Positions 1 to 7,907 are shown, counted from the first letter of the stretch. The stretch: DNA of 43,475 nucleotides from Lachnospiraceae bacterium 28-4 (GCA_000403275.2 KE159602.1:40513-83987); one strand, 5' to 3'. Notes: generated by a model from the sequence alone, not told the origin. Numbers and translations: made by a program.

Positions 1-86
1 TTTGTCATGTCTGATGCATAGCTGTTAAAAACTTTTTCTAACTTTTTTACCCCTTCTGCCTGAAACTGTTGTATACTGTTGATCAT
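1..86 (-). CDS. Transposase N-terminus (ISLre2/UPF0236-like), cut by the window edge
   Basis: The minus strand opens with ATG at 86-84, preceded by an AGAGGTG ribosome site, and stays open to the window edge for 28 codons. The peptide begins MINSIQQFQAEGVKK and continues with LEKVFNSYASDMT. This amphipathic start resembles the N-terminus of ISLre2-family (UPF0236) transposases, but that is recognition from memory of a short stretch. If correct, an insertion sequence lies mostly outside the window and its upstream end falls within about 87-170. The catalytic domain is not visible, so intactness cannot be judged. It could instead be an unrelated small gene. Confidence 0.45.
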   Translation of the reverse strand, partial: MINSIQQFQAEGVKKLEKVFNSYASDMT

Positions 87-743
87 GGAAGCACCTCTTT
101 CTTTGGATTTTTTCGCCAATCAAATCCTAACACAGAAAAAGGTGCTTTCCTATTTCTTTCTATTCTGTTTTCCTACAAAAACTTTACCCTAGCGGAGCGT
201 TCCGCTGAAATCATTTTATGCCGGATTCCGCACAAAAGCAAGGGGATTTTGTCGAATCCCGTTTGTCGAATGTCGAATTGGGTGGGGTAAATGGGGTAAA
301 GAGGGGTAAAAGTCATCAAAGTATAACAGCGGCACAGGCGGCAATAAAAAAATAATGCCATAGGAATTTGGGTACTCGCAGGCGAAAGTATTGAAGAACG
401 GCTTAAAATCAAGGGTTTTAAGGCTTGGTGGGGTTCATCACGGTGGGTGGTGGGCCCCGCTTTTTTTGGTTTTGGATGCCGCTGATAGGATGGCGATTGG
501 GGAGAAAATCGTACTATCAGGCAAAAGTCGGGAGTTTCCGTGATAGTATCCGAGTTTTGCGTGAAAGTATAAGAGTTTCCGTGTTTGTATGGAGTTTCGC
601 CTGTTTGTAGAAAAATGCTGTTGAAATATGGGAGATATTATCGAATTTTGTCAGGGTGTCTCCTTCCCCGGCAGATACGGACACGGAAAGCCGAGAAAGC
701 CCGTAAACACGGCACTTTTGGCACTACATAGGTTTCTAAGTTA
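87..743. other. Non-coding stretch with hairpins and modular repeats
   Basis: No convincing gene is seen. At 87-160 a GGAAGCACCTCTTTC motif is followed by an inverted AAAGGTGCTTTCC, which may be the end region of the upstream insertion sequence. A GCGGA/TCCGC hairpin lies near 194-208. Members of the ~20-bp repeat family occur at 373-390 and 511-610. From about 640 to 743 is the 5' exon of the group II intron. The short open frames here have no ribosome sites or family-like sequence. Confidence 0.5.
511..610. repeat. Left part of the modular ~20-bp repeat array
   Basis: Four forward units start near 531, 551, 572 and 591, with shapes GAGTTTCCGTGATAGTAT, GAGTTTTGCGTGAAAGTAT, GAGTTTCCGTGTTTGTAT and GAGTTTCGCCTGTTTGTAG. 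One inverted unit at 511-529 reads GTACTATCAGGCAAAAGTC, and another isolated inverted unit lies at 373-390. The period is 19-21 bp. Each unit shares a GAGTTT head, a GTG or CTG centre and a variable GTAT-like tail. The same family continues on the far side of the group II intron. Confidence 0.75.
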
Positions 744-1255
744 GTGCGCCCAGAAAGGGCGCAGTGTTTAATGGGTGGAAATCCCATCTGGTAAGGTGCC
801 AGCCACACCACCAGTAGCGAACCTTGGGCAGGTATTGGTAACAATGCAGGCTAAGCGTAGGTAGCAAGGTAGTAGGGCTACAGGGCAGTTTTAGCATCGA
901 AAGAAAGCTAAAACCAGTGCGCCGACGCAGTTAACTTTGCGGAAGGCAACATGTGTGACATCGAAATGGCGAGATTTTACACAGCACTGCGGTGTTGGAA
1001 TGCCAGTCATGCTATACAATGACACTGCGTCAACTGGGGAGAGCCTGTAACCTCCGCTCCGGGTGTAAGGGGCGGTATGCGAATCAACGAAAGGAGTGTA
1101 GCAAAAGGGGAACAGGCAGTCGGATAGCCCGATAGTACCGGTGAAGGCGGGTAATGCCGCTGGAGGGAAGCGGAAAGGAGGTGTTCCTCACACCTCTGCT
1201 ATACAAAACCATATCAAAGAGGAAACATTGTCTATACACAGAGATAGGAGAAACA

Positions 1256-2560
1256 ATGGGAACGAAATTGGCGAGAATATCACAGCTGTCAAGCGAAAAC
1301 CCGGACATGGTATTTACATCAATCGGGCATCTGATCAACAGGGAACTGCTGAAAGAGTGCCATGAGAAGATGGATGGAACAAAAGCGGTAGGAATCGATG
1401 GGATGACCAAAGAGGAATACGGCAGGGAACTGGAAAGGAACCTGGATGAGCTGGTGGAGAGGTTAAAACAGAAATCCTACAGACCACAGCCTGCAAGGCA
1501 GGTGGAGATACCGAAGGAAAATGGAAAAACAAGACCACTGAGCATTTACTGTTATGAGGATAAGCTGGTACAGGAAGCGCTAAGGAGAGTGCTGGAGGCA
1601 GTATATGAACCGCAATTCTATGATGAGATGTGGGGATTCCGGCCGAACAGGGGATGCCATAAGGCGATACAGCGGTTAAACATGATGCTGGAAAAGCGCC
1701 CGACCAACTATGTACTGGATGCAGACATCAAAGGTTTCTTTGACCATATAGACCATGAATGGGCGGTCAGGTTCATAGAATCACACATCAAAGACCCAAA
1801 CATTACCAGACTCGTGAGGAGAATGCTGAAAGCAGGAATCATGAAAGAATTCCAATATGAAGAAACAGAGGAGGGTTCTGGACAGGGTTCCGTCTGCTCA
1901 CCAGTAATCGCAAACATCTATATGCATTATGTGCTGGTCTGGTGGTTCCGGGAAAAGATACAGCCGCTGATGAAAGGATACAGTGGCATGGTGGTGTATG
2001 CGGATGACTTTGTAGTGTGTTTTGAGTACAAGGAAGAAGCAGAAATGTTTTATGAACATCTGAAAAGAAGAATGGAACACTTCGGAATGGAACTGGAAGA
2101 GGAAAAGACCAGGCTGATAGAGTTTGGGCGGAATGCGGAGGAAAAGAGCAGAAAAAGAGGCGCAAAACCCGAAACATTTACTTTTCTGGGGTTTACACAC
2201 TACTGTTCCCATGGCAGGAATGGTAAATTCCGGGTGAAGAGGAAAACCAGCAGGAAGAAATTCACAAAGAAATGCAAAGAGATCCGACATCTGATTCGGG
2301 AAATGAGGGTATACCCCATAAAAGCCATAATAAAGAAACTGAACCAGATTCTTGTTGGATATTACCATTATTATGGAATCACGGACAACTTCCAGAGTAT
2401 CAGCAAATTCAGGCGAGAGGTGGTAAAGAGCCTGTTCAAATGGCTGAACCGCAGGAGCCAGAGGAAAAGCTACAGCTGGGAGGGATTTAACGAAATGCTA
2501 AAGGTGTATCCATTGGCAAAACCGAAAATCTATGTAAGTGTATATGCAGGACAGCTGTAG
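1256..2560 (+). CDS. ltrA: Group II intron reverse transcriptase/maturase
   Basis: The intron-encoded protein performs target-primed reverse transcription and helps splicing of the host intron. The RT domain shows KAVGIDGMT, the GFRPNRGCHKAI block, DADIKGFFDHIDH (catalytic Asp), SGQGSVCSPVIANIY, and the active-site YADD box in VVYADDFVVCF. The C-terminal maturase (domain X) region includes LNQILVGYYHYYGI. It is 434 aa and ends shortly after domain X, so there is no HNH endonuclease domain. The ATG at 1256 follows AGGAG at 1246-1250. An in-frame ATG at 1154 has no ribosome site. All RT motifs look intact, so the intron may be active. Confidence 0.93.
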   Translation: MGTKLARISQLSSENPDMVFTSIGHLINRELLKECHEKMDGTKAVGIDGMTKEEYGRELERNLDELVERLKQKSYRPQPARQVEIPKENGKTRPLSIYCYEDKLVQEALRRVLEAVYEPQFYDEMWGFRPNRGCHKAIQRLNMMLEKRPTNYVLDADIKGFFDHIDHEWAVRFIESHIKDPNITRLVRRMLKAGIMKEFQYEETEEGSGQGSVCSPVIANIYMHYVLVWWFREKIQPLMKGYSGMVVYADDFVVCFEYKEEAEMFYEHLKRRMEHFGMELEEEKTRLIEFGRNAEEKSRKRGAKPETFTFLGFTHYCSHGRNGKFRVKRKTSRKKFTKKCKEIRHLIREMRVYPIKAIIKKLNQILVGYYHYYGITDNFQSISKFRREVVKSLFKWLNRRSQRKSYSWEGFNEMLKVYPLAKPKIYVSVYAGQL

Positions 2561-2578
2561 AAGAATCAGTTTTGTAAA

Positions 2579-2648
2579 GAGCCGGATGCGGAAAAGCCGC
2601 ACGTCCGGTTCTGTGAGGGGCATACCCTGCAAGGGGTATGTCTACTTG
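2579..2648 (+). ncRNA. Group II intron domains V and VI
   Basis: Positions 2579-2611 fold as the catalytic domain V hairpin: a GAGCCGGATGCGG arm, an AAAA-type loop, and a CCGCACGTCCGGTTC arm with the conserved AGC near the 5' side. Domain VI follows as a GCATACCC/GGGTATGT stem (about 2620-2642) that should carry the branch-point adenosine in its 3' arm. Both are essential for ribozyme splicing, and both look intact. Confidence 0.8.
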
Positions 2649-2716
2649 ACCATTATTTCCGTGTGCTTTTAGGGGCATTTTTACATTTGCGAGGGTACGA
2701 ACTTTTGTTCTGGGGG

Positions 2717-2939
2717 TGTTTTGCCTGATAGTGTATACTCGTAGGCAAAAGTCGGTTATTATCACGGAAACTCGGATACTCGCAGGCAAAACTCGATACT
2801 ATCACGCAAAAGTCGATACTCGCAGGCAAAACCCATATACAAACACGGAAACTGCCTGTATTATCACGGAAACAGGATGGGAGTTTTCGTGATAATACAA
2901 GGGTTTCCGTGATAATATACAGAGTTTCCGTGTTTGCAT
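2717..2939. repeat. Right part of the modular ~20-bp repeat array
   Basis: About eleven units are packed head to tail: one forward (2717-2736), then a run of inverted units (2735-2876; e.g. GATACTCGCAGGCAAAACTC and GATACTATCACGCAAAAGTC), then three forward units (2880-2939; e.g. GGGTTTCCGTGATAATATAC). Units mix a small set of head, centre and tail variants. Where orientation switches, 2858-2873 and 2883-2898 match as an inverted repeat at 15 of 16 positions. No gene explains the array. Translations of it are repetitive and lack ribosome sites. Confidence 0.75.
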
Positions 2940-2973
2940 ATGAGTAAAACGATAAAAATTTAATGAAATAGTG

Positions 2974-3000
2974 AAAGGGGCTGTTTCGGCAGTCCTTTTT
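2974..3000 (+). terminator. Rho-independent terminator, plus strand
   Basis: A 10-bp hairpin (AAAGGGGCTG at 2974-2983, paired with G-U wobbles to 2990-2999) runs into a T-rich tract. The wobbles favour function on the plus strand, which would end transcripts coming from the intron and repeat region before the convergent regulator gene. Confidence 0.5.
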
Positions 3001-3021
3001 CAATATTCGGGCATCTCAAAT

Positions 3022-4431
3022 TCAGACAAAGAAATTCATCTGTTTTTCCTCAAATATATTTTTTAACAGCAGCAGTCCCTTTCTTAAATCATCTTCCGTA
3101 TCGGGTGAAGCAACAGATACCCGGACATAGGATGATCTGTTTTCATTCTGCATTGCGAAGCGGTGGGAGCCAAGTACATGAATTCCTTTCTGCAATGCCA
3201 GCAGCTCCAATTCCTCACTTGACAGATGGGCGGGGAGCGGCAGCCAGTGGAAAAACCGCTCGATATTATCAGTTTCGGATGAAGAAAAAATGGTTTTGAA
3301 TATCTGGTTTCGTTTCCGGGCAGAAAGGATTTTCTGCCTCACGATATTTTCTGCCTCGCCGTTTTCAATCAGCTCTGCAATGATCTCACTGTTGAGGGAC
3401 ACGGTTTTCAGGTTGATGCCCAGCATCCCGGAGACCAGCAGCTCCCGGTATCGGTCCGGAAAGGCAAGAAAGGCTACCCGCAGTCCGGCGCATAACGATT
3501 TTGAGATGCTGCAGATGTGGACGGTCTGCTCCGGCAAAAGGGAAAAGAACGGCTCTGCAGCAGGAGAGGTATGGCCATAAGCGGAGAGGAAGGAATAAAT
3601 ATCGTCCTCTATCACAAGCAGATGGAACTGCCGGATGATCTCTGCCAGTTCCATCCGGCGTGGCTGCGGCATAAAGATACTTGTGGGGTTGCTGCAGGTC
3701 GGCATGAGGTAGATGCCGTTTATCCCCGTATTCCGGCAAGCTGCCATAAGCCCATCGGGGGACATCCCATTTCCATCCGCGGGTACAGCAATCAGTTGGA
3801 TGTGCAGGAAATTGGCAAGTTCCTTAAAGTTTGTATAGGTAAAGGTGTCTACGGCTATTTTATCCCCGGCCTTGAAAAGTGAAATAAGTATGACGGACAG
3901 GGCATTCTGCGCCCCGGCAGAGAGCAGGATGTTTTCCTCCCCGGTGTTTACCCCAATCCGGAGCAGCCATTTCCGGGCGGCGCTTATCTGCCGCTTCGTT
4001 CCCAGGGGGTTGCTGTATTCAAAAAGCCTTATGGATTCATCCCTTTCCAAAACTAGCCGCGCTGTACTTTGGATTGCACGGTTGCTTTCATAGAACGGCT
4101 TGATCATGCCCATTTCGATGATGCCGCCCTCTTTTTCCATAAAAGTATTTTTAGCGGATGTGCCGGGGGAAACAAAAGTCCCGCGTCCCGTGACGGCATA
4201 CAGGAGCCCTTTGAGTTCGCACAGCTTGTATGCCCGTGTGACTGTGCTTAAGTTCAGGTCGAGGAAGTCGGCAAGTTCCCGCTGGGGCGGCAGCTTTGTG
4301 TCAGCCGGCAGTTTTCCAGACAGGATATCTGCCTCAAGGCTGGCGGCTATGGAAATGTAATAGGGTTTTTCCAGTCTGGATTTCTGCGGCCTCCATGACA
4401 TGGGGTAATCTTCAAAGGAATTGACAGGCAT
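3022..4431 (-). CDS. MocR/PdxR-family regulator (GntR HTH plus aminotransferase-like domain)
   Basis: A 469-aa two-domain transcription factor. Residues ~22-88 are a GntR winged helix (KLPPQRELADFLDLN, LSTVTRAYKLCELKGLL, GRGTFV). Residues ~110-460 are a fold-type I aminotransferase domain with a CSNP motif near 246-249, EDDIY near 275-279, and the PLP-lysine motif SISKS with Lys near 311. MocR regulators sense PLP or related amino compounds. The ATG at 4431 is preceded by GGAGG; an upstream in-frame ATG at 4482 lies inside the promoter. It is divergent from an ECF S-component, with shared operators, so it probably controls that gene and itself. A vitamin B6 link is inference. Confidence 0.88.
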   Translation of the reverse strand: MPVNSFEDYPMSWRPQKSRLEKPYYISIAASLEADILSGKLPADTKLPPQRELADFLDLNLSTVTRAYKLCELKGLLYAVTGRGTFVSPGTSAKNTFMEKEGGIIEMGMIKPFYESNRAIQSTARLVLERDESIRLFEYSNPLGTKRQISAARKWLLRIGVNTGEENILLSAGAQNALSVILISLFKAGDKIAVDTFTYTNFKELANFLHIQLIAVPADGNGMSPDGLMAACRNTGINGIYLMPTCSNPTSIFMPQPRRMELAEIIRQFHLLVIEDDIYSFLSAYGHTSPAAEPFFSLLPEQTVHICSISKSLCAGLRVAFLAFPDRYRELLVSGMLGINLKTVSLNSEIIAELIENGEAENIVRQKILSARKRNQIFKTIFSSSETDNIERFFHWLPLPAHLSSEELELLALQKGIHVLGSHRFAMQNENRSSYVRVSVASPDTEDDLRKGLLLLKNIFEEKQMNFFV

Positions 4432-4448
4432 GAGTTTTCCTCCATAAA

Positions 4449-4501
4449 ATTGTATGCAACACAATTCTAACATTGTATGCATATAATTTCAAGTTTATAA
4501 T
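4449..4501. promoter_or_regulatory. Divergent promoters with two direct-repeat operators
   Basis: The 10-bp sequence ATTGTATGCA occurs twice, at 4449-4458 and 4472-4481, 23 bp apart. Such direct repeats are typical MocR/PdxR operators. A rightward promoter reads TTGTAT (4473-4478), a 17-bp spacer, then TATAAT (4496-4501). A leftward promoter for the regulator reads TTGAAA (complement of 4487-4492), a 17-bp spacer, then TAGAAT (complement of 4464-4469). The promoters overlap each other and the repeats, so one bound regulator could affect both. Confidence 0.7.
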
Positions 4502-4548
4502 AGGCCATGTACAAAGCAATCCAGTTGAAAACGAGGAGGAAAACAGTT

Positions 4549-5094
4549 ATGAAGAAAATCACGATAAAGGAGATCGCCCGGATTGGGATCATGGCGGCGG
4601 CAGTGTATGTGGCATCGGCCTTTCTGCAGGTTCCCATCCCCACGGCGATAGACAACACAAGGCTACATATGGGGAACGTCATGTGCCTGTTATCCGGTAT
4701 GCTTTTGGGACCCCTGCAGGGCGGGCTTGCGGCTGGAATCGGCTCCATGTTCTTTGACCTGACGAATCCGGCCTATATTGCCTCTGCGCCTTTTACCTTT
4801 ATCTTCAAATTTGTCATGGCATGGATATGCGGGAAGATAACCTCTGGCAGTCCGGCACATCTGAAACAACGGTATGTGGTCGGCGGCATCGCTGGCGCTT
4901 TTGCTTATGTGGTCCTTTATCTGTCAAAGAGTTTTATTGAACACAGATTTGTATTGGGGCTGCCCCTGGAAGCGGTCATGCTGACAGTCACGCAGAAAGC
5001 GGTGGTGTCCAGTGTAAATGCCATTGTAGCCTGTGTGGTGGCGGTTCCCCTTGGCCTTGCCCTGCGCCCTGTGATGGCGAAGATGATAAAATAA
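4549..5094 (+). CDS. ECF transporter S component (substrate-binding membrane subunit)
   Basis: A 181-aa integral membrane protein with about six hydrophobic segments and the conserved features of ECF S-components (ITIKEIARIGIMAAAVYVAS near the N-terminus; GPLQGGLAAGIGSMFFDL in the middle). It would bind a vitamin or small molecule and deliver it to the shared EcfA/A'/T energising module, which is not in this window. The ATG at 4549 follows AGGAGG at ~4533-4538 with good spacing. An ATG at 4507 sits at the transcription start and is unlikely. The gene shares its promoter region with a MocR regulator, pointing to a B6 vitamer or related substrate. That is inference only. Confidence 0.82.
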   Translation: MKKITIKEIARIGIMAAAVYVASAFLQVPIPTAIDNTRLHMGNVMCLLSGMLLGPLQGGLAAGIGSMFFDLTNPAYIASAPFTFIFKFVMAWICGKITSGSPAHLKQRYVVGGIAGAFAYVVLYLSKSFIEHRFVLGLPLEAVMLTVTQKAVVSSVNAIVACVVAVPLGLALRPVMAKMIK

Positions 5095-5096
5095 TT

Positions 5097-6401
5097 ATGG
5101 AAATGGATATGACAAAGGGAAAGCCCGTTAAGGCGCTGCTGAAATTTTCCGTCCCGCTGTTTGCGGGGAATATCATGCAGAACCTCTACAATGTTTTTGA
5201 TACGGCGGTTGTGGGGCATGTATTAGGCAAAAACGCCCTGGCTGCCGTGGGAAACTCTTATGTTCCCATGCTGATTATAAACAGCATTATTCTTGGGCTT
5301 TCCTCCGGCATTCTGATTTTGCTGGCTCAGATGTATGGTTCAGGGGAAAAGGCACAGGGCTGTATGGGTTCCATCCGGACGTTGGTCTTTCTGATCGGCG
5401 GCGGTCTGGCCTGCATATTTTTTCTGTCTGCGGGATGGATTTTCAGGGCGATGGGTATCCCTGCGGCTGCTGCCCGCCCTGCGGCAGAGTATTTGAGGAT
5501 CACGGCATTGGGAATCCCATTCCTGTCAGCATACAACTTTTACTCTGCGGTGGCGAAGGCCGGAGGGGACGCAAGGACGCCGGTACGGGATATGTCCGTT
5601 TCCTGCCTTATGAATATCGTGCTTGATTATGTGTTTGTTGTAATCCTCCGGCTGGGGATAAGAGGGGCGGCATCTGCAACGGTGATTTCCCAGGCAGCGG
5701 CGGCAGGGCTGGCCGTTTTCCATTTACGCCGTAAAGATAAAAATGCACTGGCGGTGCGGCCTGACTTTAAGTATGTACTGCCCGTATTCCGTCTTGGCGT
5801 GACAAGCATCGTGCAGAATGGAGCCTCCGCTGTCAGTATGTTCTTTATACAGGGAGTGATCAACCGGTTTGGCATCAATGAAATATCGGCCTATGCAGCG
5901 GCATATAGGATTGAAACGATACTGACAATCCCGGCAGTCAATCTGGGGGCTTCGCTCAGTGTTTTCACAGCGCAGAATGCGGGGGCTAAAAACTTTGACA
6001 GATGCCGTAAGGGGTTGAGGGATGGTTTTAAGATTTCAGTGGTATTTGCGGCTGCGGTGGTGGTCATTGTATGGGCTGCCTCGCCGCAGTTCATGTACCT
6101 GTTAGTGGGGGACGAAAAGGAGATAGTCCGCATAGGGGTGCGCTATCTCCATATCGTTTCCCTGACATTCCCTTTCTGCGTCAGCCTTTACCTGCTCACG
6201 AATTTCCTACGCGGGGCAGGAGAGATTGCATACCCGGTTTTTAATACCATGCTTGAATTAGGGTTCCGTACAGCCTTTGCCTTTGTTTCGGTGCGGTATA
6301 TCGGGTTTTATGGAATCATGCTCTGCAGGCCATTGAGTTTTCTCATAAGTACAGCCAGTCTGTCCTGCCGGTATTTCACAAAAAGATGGCAGGGACGGTA
6401 A
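5097..6401 (+). CDS. MATE family efflux transporter
   Basis: A 434-aa polytopic membrane protein with about twelve hydrophobic segments and the classic MATE start (MTKGKPVKALLKFSVPLFAGN, then LYNVFDTAVVGHVLG). It exports cationic or hydrophobic compounds using Na+ or H+ gradients. It starts 2 bp after the ECF S-component stop, so the two are surely co-transcribed and may be translationally coupled. The start could also be the second or third in-frame Met, since no separate strong ribosome site is seen. Pairing an importer subunit with an exporter under a MocR regulator is unusual; the shared substrate, if any, is unknown. Confidence 0.9.
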   Translation: MEMDMTKGKPVKALLKFSVPLFAGNIMQNLYNVFDTAVVGHVLGKNALAAVGNSYVPMLIINSIILGLSSGILILLAQMYGSGEKAQGCMGSIRTLVFLIGGGLACIFFLSAGWIFRAMGIPAAAARPAAEYLRITALGIPFLSAYNFYSAVAKAGGDARTPVRDMSVSCLMNIVLDYVFVVILRLGIRGAASATVISQAAAAGLAVFHLRRKDKNALAVRPDFKYVLPVFRLGVTSIVQNGASAVSMFFIQGVINRFGINEISAYAAAYRIETILTIPAVNLGASLSVFTAQNAGAKNFDRCRKGLRDGFKISVVFAAAVVVIVWAASPQFMYLLVGDEKEIVRIGVRYLHIVSLTFPFCVSLYLLTNFLRGAGEIAYPVFNTMLELGFRTAFAFVSVRYIGFYGIMLCRPLSFLISTASLSCRYFTKRWQGR

Positions 6402-6456
6402 GGAATATGTTATGATTTATTTTGTATGTGGAAACAGTTAAAGGAGGAAACGAAAA

Positions 6457-7335
6457 ATGTATGAGTTGGTTCAAGTCAGTGAGAAATGCTATTACATAAA
6501 CTGCCCGGCGAAGATAGGTGTCTATGTTGCGGATAAGGATCATGTCTATCTGGTTGACAGCGGGAATGACAAGGATGCGGGGCGGAAGGTTCGGCAGATA
6601 CTGGATAAGAACGGCTGGCATCTGGCGGCAATTCTGAATACTCATTCCAATGCAGACCATATCGGCGGGAACAAGTACCTGCAGGGGCAGACGGGCTGTA
6701 AGGTTTATTCCGGTGGCATAGAGGCGGCTTTTACGAAATACCCGGTATTGGAGCCGTCTTTCCTTTACGGCGGATATCCGTGTAAGGATTTGCGACATAA
6801 GTTCCTGATGGCGCAGGAAAGCGATGTGACCGATTTTTCAGATGAGAACTTCCCAAAGGAGATTGAGGTGATACCCCTGCCGGGGCATTTCTTTGATATG
6901 GTGGGGTTCCGTATGCCGGACAATGTGGTGTTCCTTGCGGACTGCATCAGCAGCAGGGAGACGCTGGACAAATATGCGGTTTCCTTCATCTATGACGTGG
7001 GCGCATATCTGGAAACGCTGGATAAGGTGGAGCAGATGGAGGCGGCCATGTTCGTCCCCGCCCATGCAGATGCCTCTGCTGATGTGGAGGAGCTTGTCCG
7101 TTATAACAGAGATAAGGTACAGAGCATTGCAGAGCGTATTTTATCCATCTGTGAAGAACCAATGTGCTTTGAGCGGATTTTGCAGGAAGTGTTCAAAGGC
7201 TATGGACTTGTCATGAATTTTGAGCAGTATGTGTTGGTGGGAAGTACGGTGCGTTCCTACCTTTCGTGGCTGAAAGATACCGGAAAAGTGTCGGCTGAAT
7301 TTCAGGACAATATGCTGCTTTGGCAGAAAGCATAA
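6457..7335 (+). CDS. MBL-fold metallo-hydrolase
   Basis: A 292-aa metallo-beta-lactamase-fold protein. The motif normally written HxHxDH reads THSNADHIGGN here, so the second metal-binding His is Asn. Other metal-ligand regions are present: a PLPGHFFDMVGF motif (His), FLADCISS (Asp), and FVPAHAD (His). A helical C-terminal extension (~220-292) could be a winged-helix-like module, as in several clostridial MBL proteins. AAAGGAGG precedes the ATG. Substrate cannot be told. It sits alone between a MATE gene and a convergent MerR gene. Confidence 0.88.
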   Translation: MYELVQVSEKCYYINCPAKIGVYVADKDHVYLVDSGNDKDAGRKVRQILDKNGWHLAAILNTHSNADHIGGNKYLQGQTGCKVYSGGIEAAFTKYPVLEPSFLYGGYPCKDLRHKFLMAQESDVTDFSDENFPKEIEVIPLPGHFFDMVGFRMPDNVVFLADCISSRETLDKYAVSFIYDVGAYLETLDKVEQMEAAMFVPAHADASADVEELVRYNRDKVQSIAERILSICEEPMCFERILQEVFKGYGLVMNFEQYVLVGSTVRSYLSWLKDTGKVSAEFQDNMLLWQKA

Positions 7336-7458
7336 TTATATGACCCGGAAACAGTCCGGGAGGCATACAGGCAAAGCACGGAAAATCTGAAATCCTATAT
7401 GCAGTGCCAGTGGAGCCTTGTCGGGGGAATGGCCGGTACGTTCAGGGAGATGGAATAA
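7336..7458 (+). pseudogene. Open in-frame tail after the MBL stop, possible gene remnant
   Basis: Directly after the MBL stop codon the same frame stays open for 40 codons, reading LYDPETVREAYRQSTENL and later MQCQWSLVGGMAGTFREME before a TAA at 7456. The composition looks protein-like (amphipathic and charged), but there is no ribosome site or start for it. It may be the end of a gene deleted by recombination, or a lost C-terminal extension of the MBL protein. No family is recognised. Confidence 0.3.
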
Positions 7459-7466
7459 AGGATAAA

Positions 7467-7496
7467 GCCGGAAAAGGAACGGTTGCCTTTTCCGGC
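7467..7496. terminator. Hairpin between convergent genes
   Basis: GCCGGAAAAGG (7467-7477) pairs with CCTTTTCCGGC (7486-7496) around an 8-nt loop. It lies between the MBL gene and the convergent MerR gene and probably ends transcription in at least one direction. The T-tract is weak on both sides. Confidence 0.55.
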
Positions 7497-7506
7497 AGAG
7501 TAATAC

Positions 7507-7887
7507 TCAGGAAGAGACATTATTCTGTGTTCGCTTAATCTCATTTCTGTAAAACTCTATTTTTTCATCCAGTTTTATCTTATGCTCCTGCAGACGTGCA
7601 ATCTGCTCATTGAGTGCCTGTCGGTGCTGTACCAGCATTTCCATCCTTTCAGAAAGGGTGGGATCACCTGCGGCGCGGAGTTCGGCATAGTGCCTGATTT
7701 CCTTAATGGGCATACCGGTGTCTTTCAGGCGTTTGATAAATGCAATCCATGTGAGGTCTTTATCAGAATAACAGCGGCGGTTGCCGGAATTGCGCTCCGG
7801 GGCAATCAGCCCTTCCTGTTCATAGTAGCGCAGGGTATGGATGCCAAGCCCCGTCAGCTTTGAAAATTCCCCGATAGAATATTCCAT
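7507..7887 (-). CDS. MerR family transcriptional regulator
   Basis: A 126-aa one-component regulator. The N-terminal MerR winged helix is clear (YSIGEFSKLTGLGIHTLRYYEQEGLI, then RCYSDKDLTWIAFIKRLKDTGMPIKEI). It is followed by a long coiled-coil dimerisation helix (~85-125) and almost no effector domain. There are no metal-binding cysteines, so this is not a metal-sensor type. It resembles the AdhR/NmlR group that responds to aldehydes or redox stress. It is divergent from a short-chain dehydrogenase whose promoter carries a MerR-type operator, so it very likely controls that gene and itself. Confidence 0.9.
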   Translation of the reverse strand: MEYSIGEFSKLTGLGIHTLRYYEQEGLIAPERNSGNRRCYSDKDLTWIAFIKRLKDTGMPIKEIRHYAELRAAGDPTLSERMEMLVQHRQALNEQIARLQEHKIKLDEKIEFYRNEIKRTQNNVSS

Positions 7888-7907
7888 AAAAAATCACTCC
7901 AATCCTC

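Larger units (their letters stand above)
744..2650 (+). mobile_element. Group II intron, complete
   Basis: The 5' end is the conserved GTGCG start (GTGCGCCCAG at 744), followed by about 500 nt of structured domains I-III. An intron-encoded reverse transcriptase lies inside (1256-2560). A recognisable domain V is at 2579-2611, and a domain VI hairpin is followed by an AC terminus near 2650. The RT lacks a C-terminal HNH endonuclease, as in bacterial class C or D introns. The insertion splits a non-coding repeat-rich region rather than a visible gene. The boundary at 2650 is inferred from the terminal AY rule and could be off by a few bases. Confidence 0.85.

Noticed and set aside
1256-2560. 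Diversity-generating retroelement
   Set aside because: The reverse transcriptase has group II intron maturase features and lies within a complete ribozyme; no template/variable repeat pair or target gene is seen.
373-2939. CRISPR array
   Set aside because: Units are degenerate, abut each other without unique spacers, occur in both orientations, and no cas genes are visible.
2653-3003. Minus-strand ORF of 116 codons across the repeat array
   Set aside because: Its open frame comes from the repeats (alternating ITET/SFA-like words), with no ribosome site or family resemblance.
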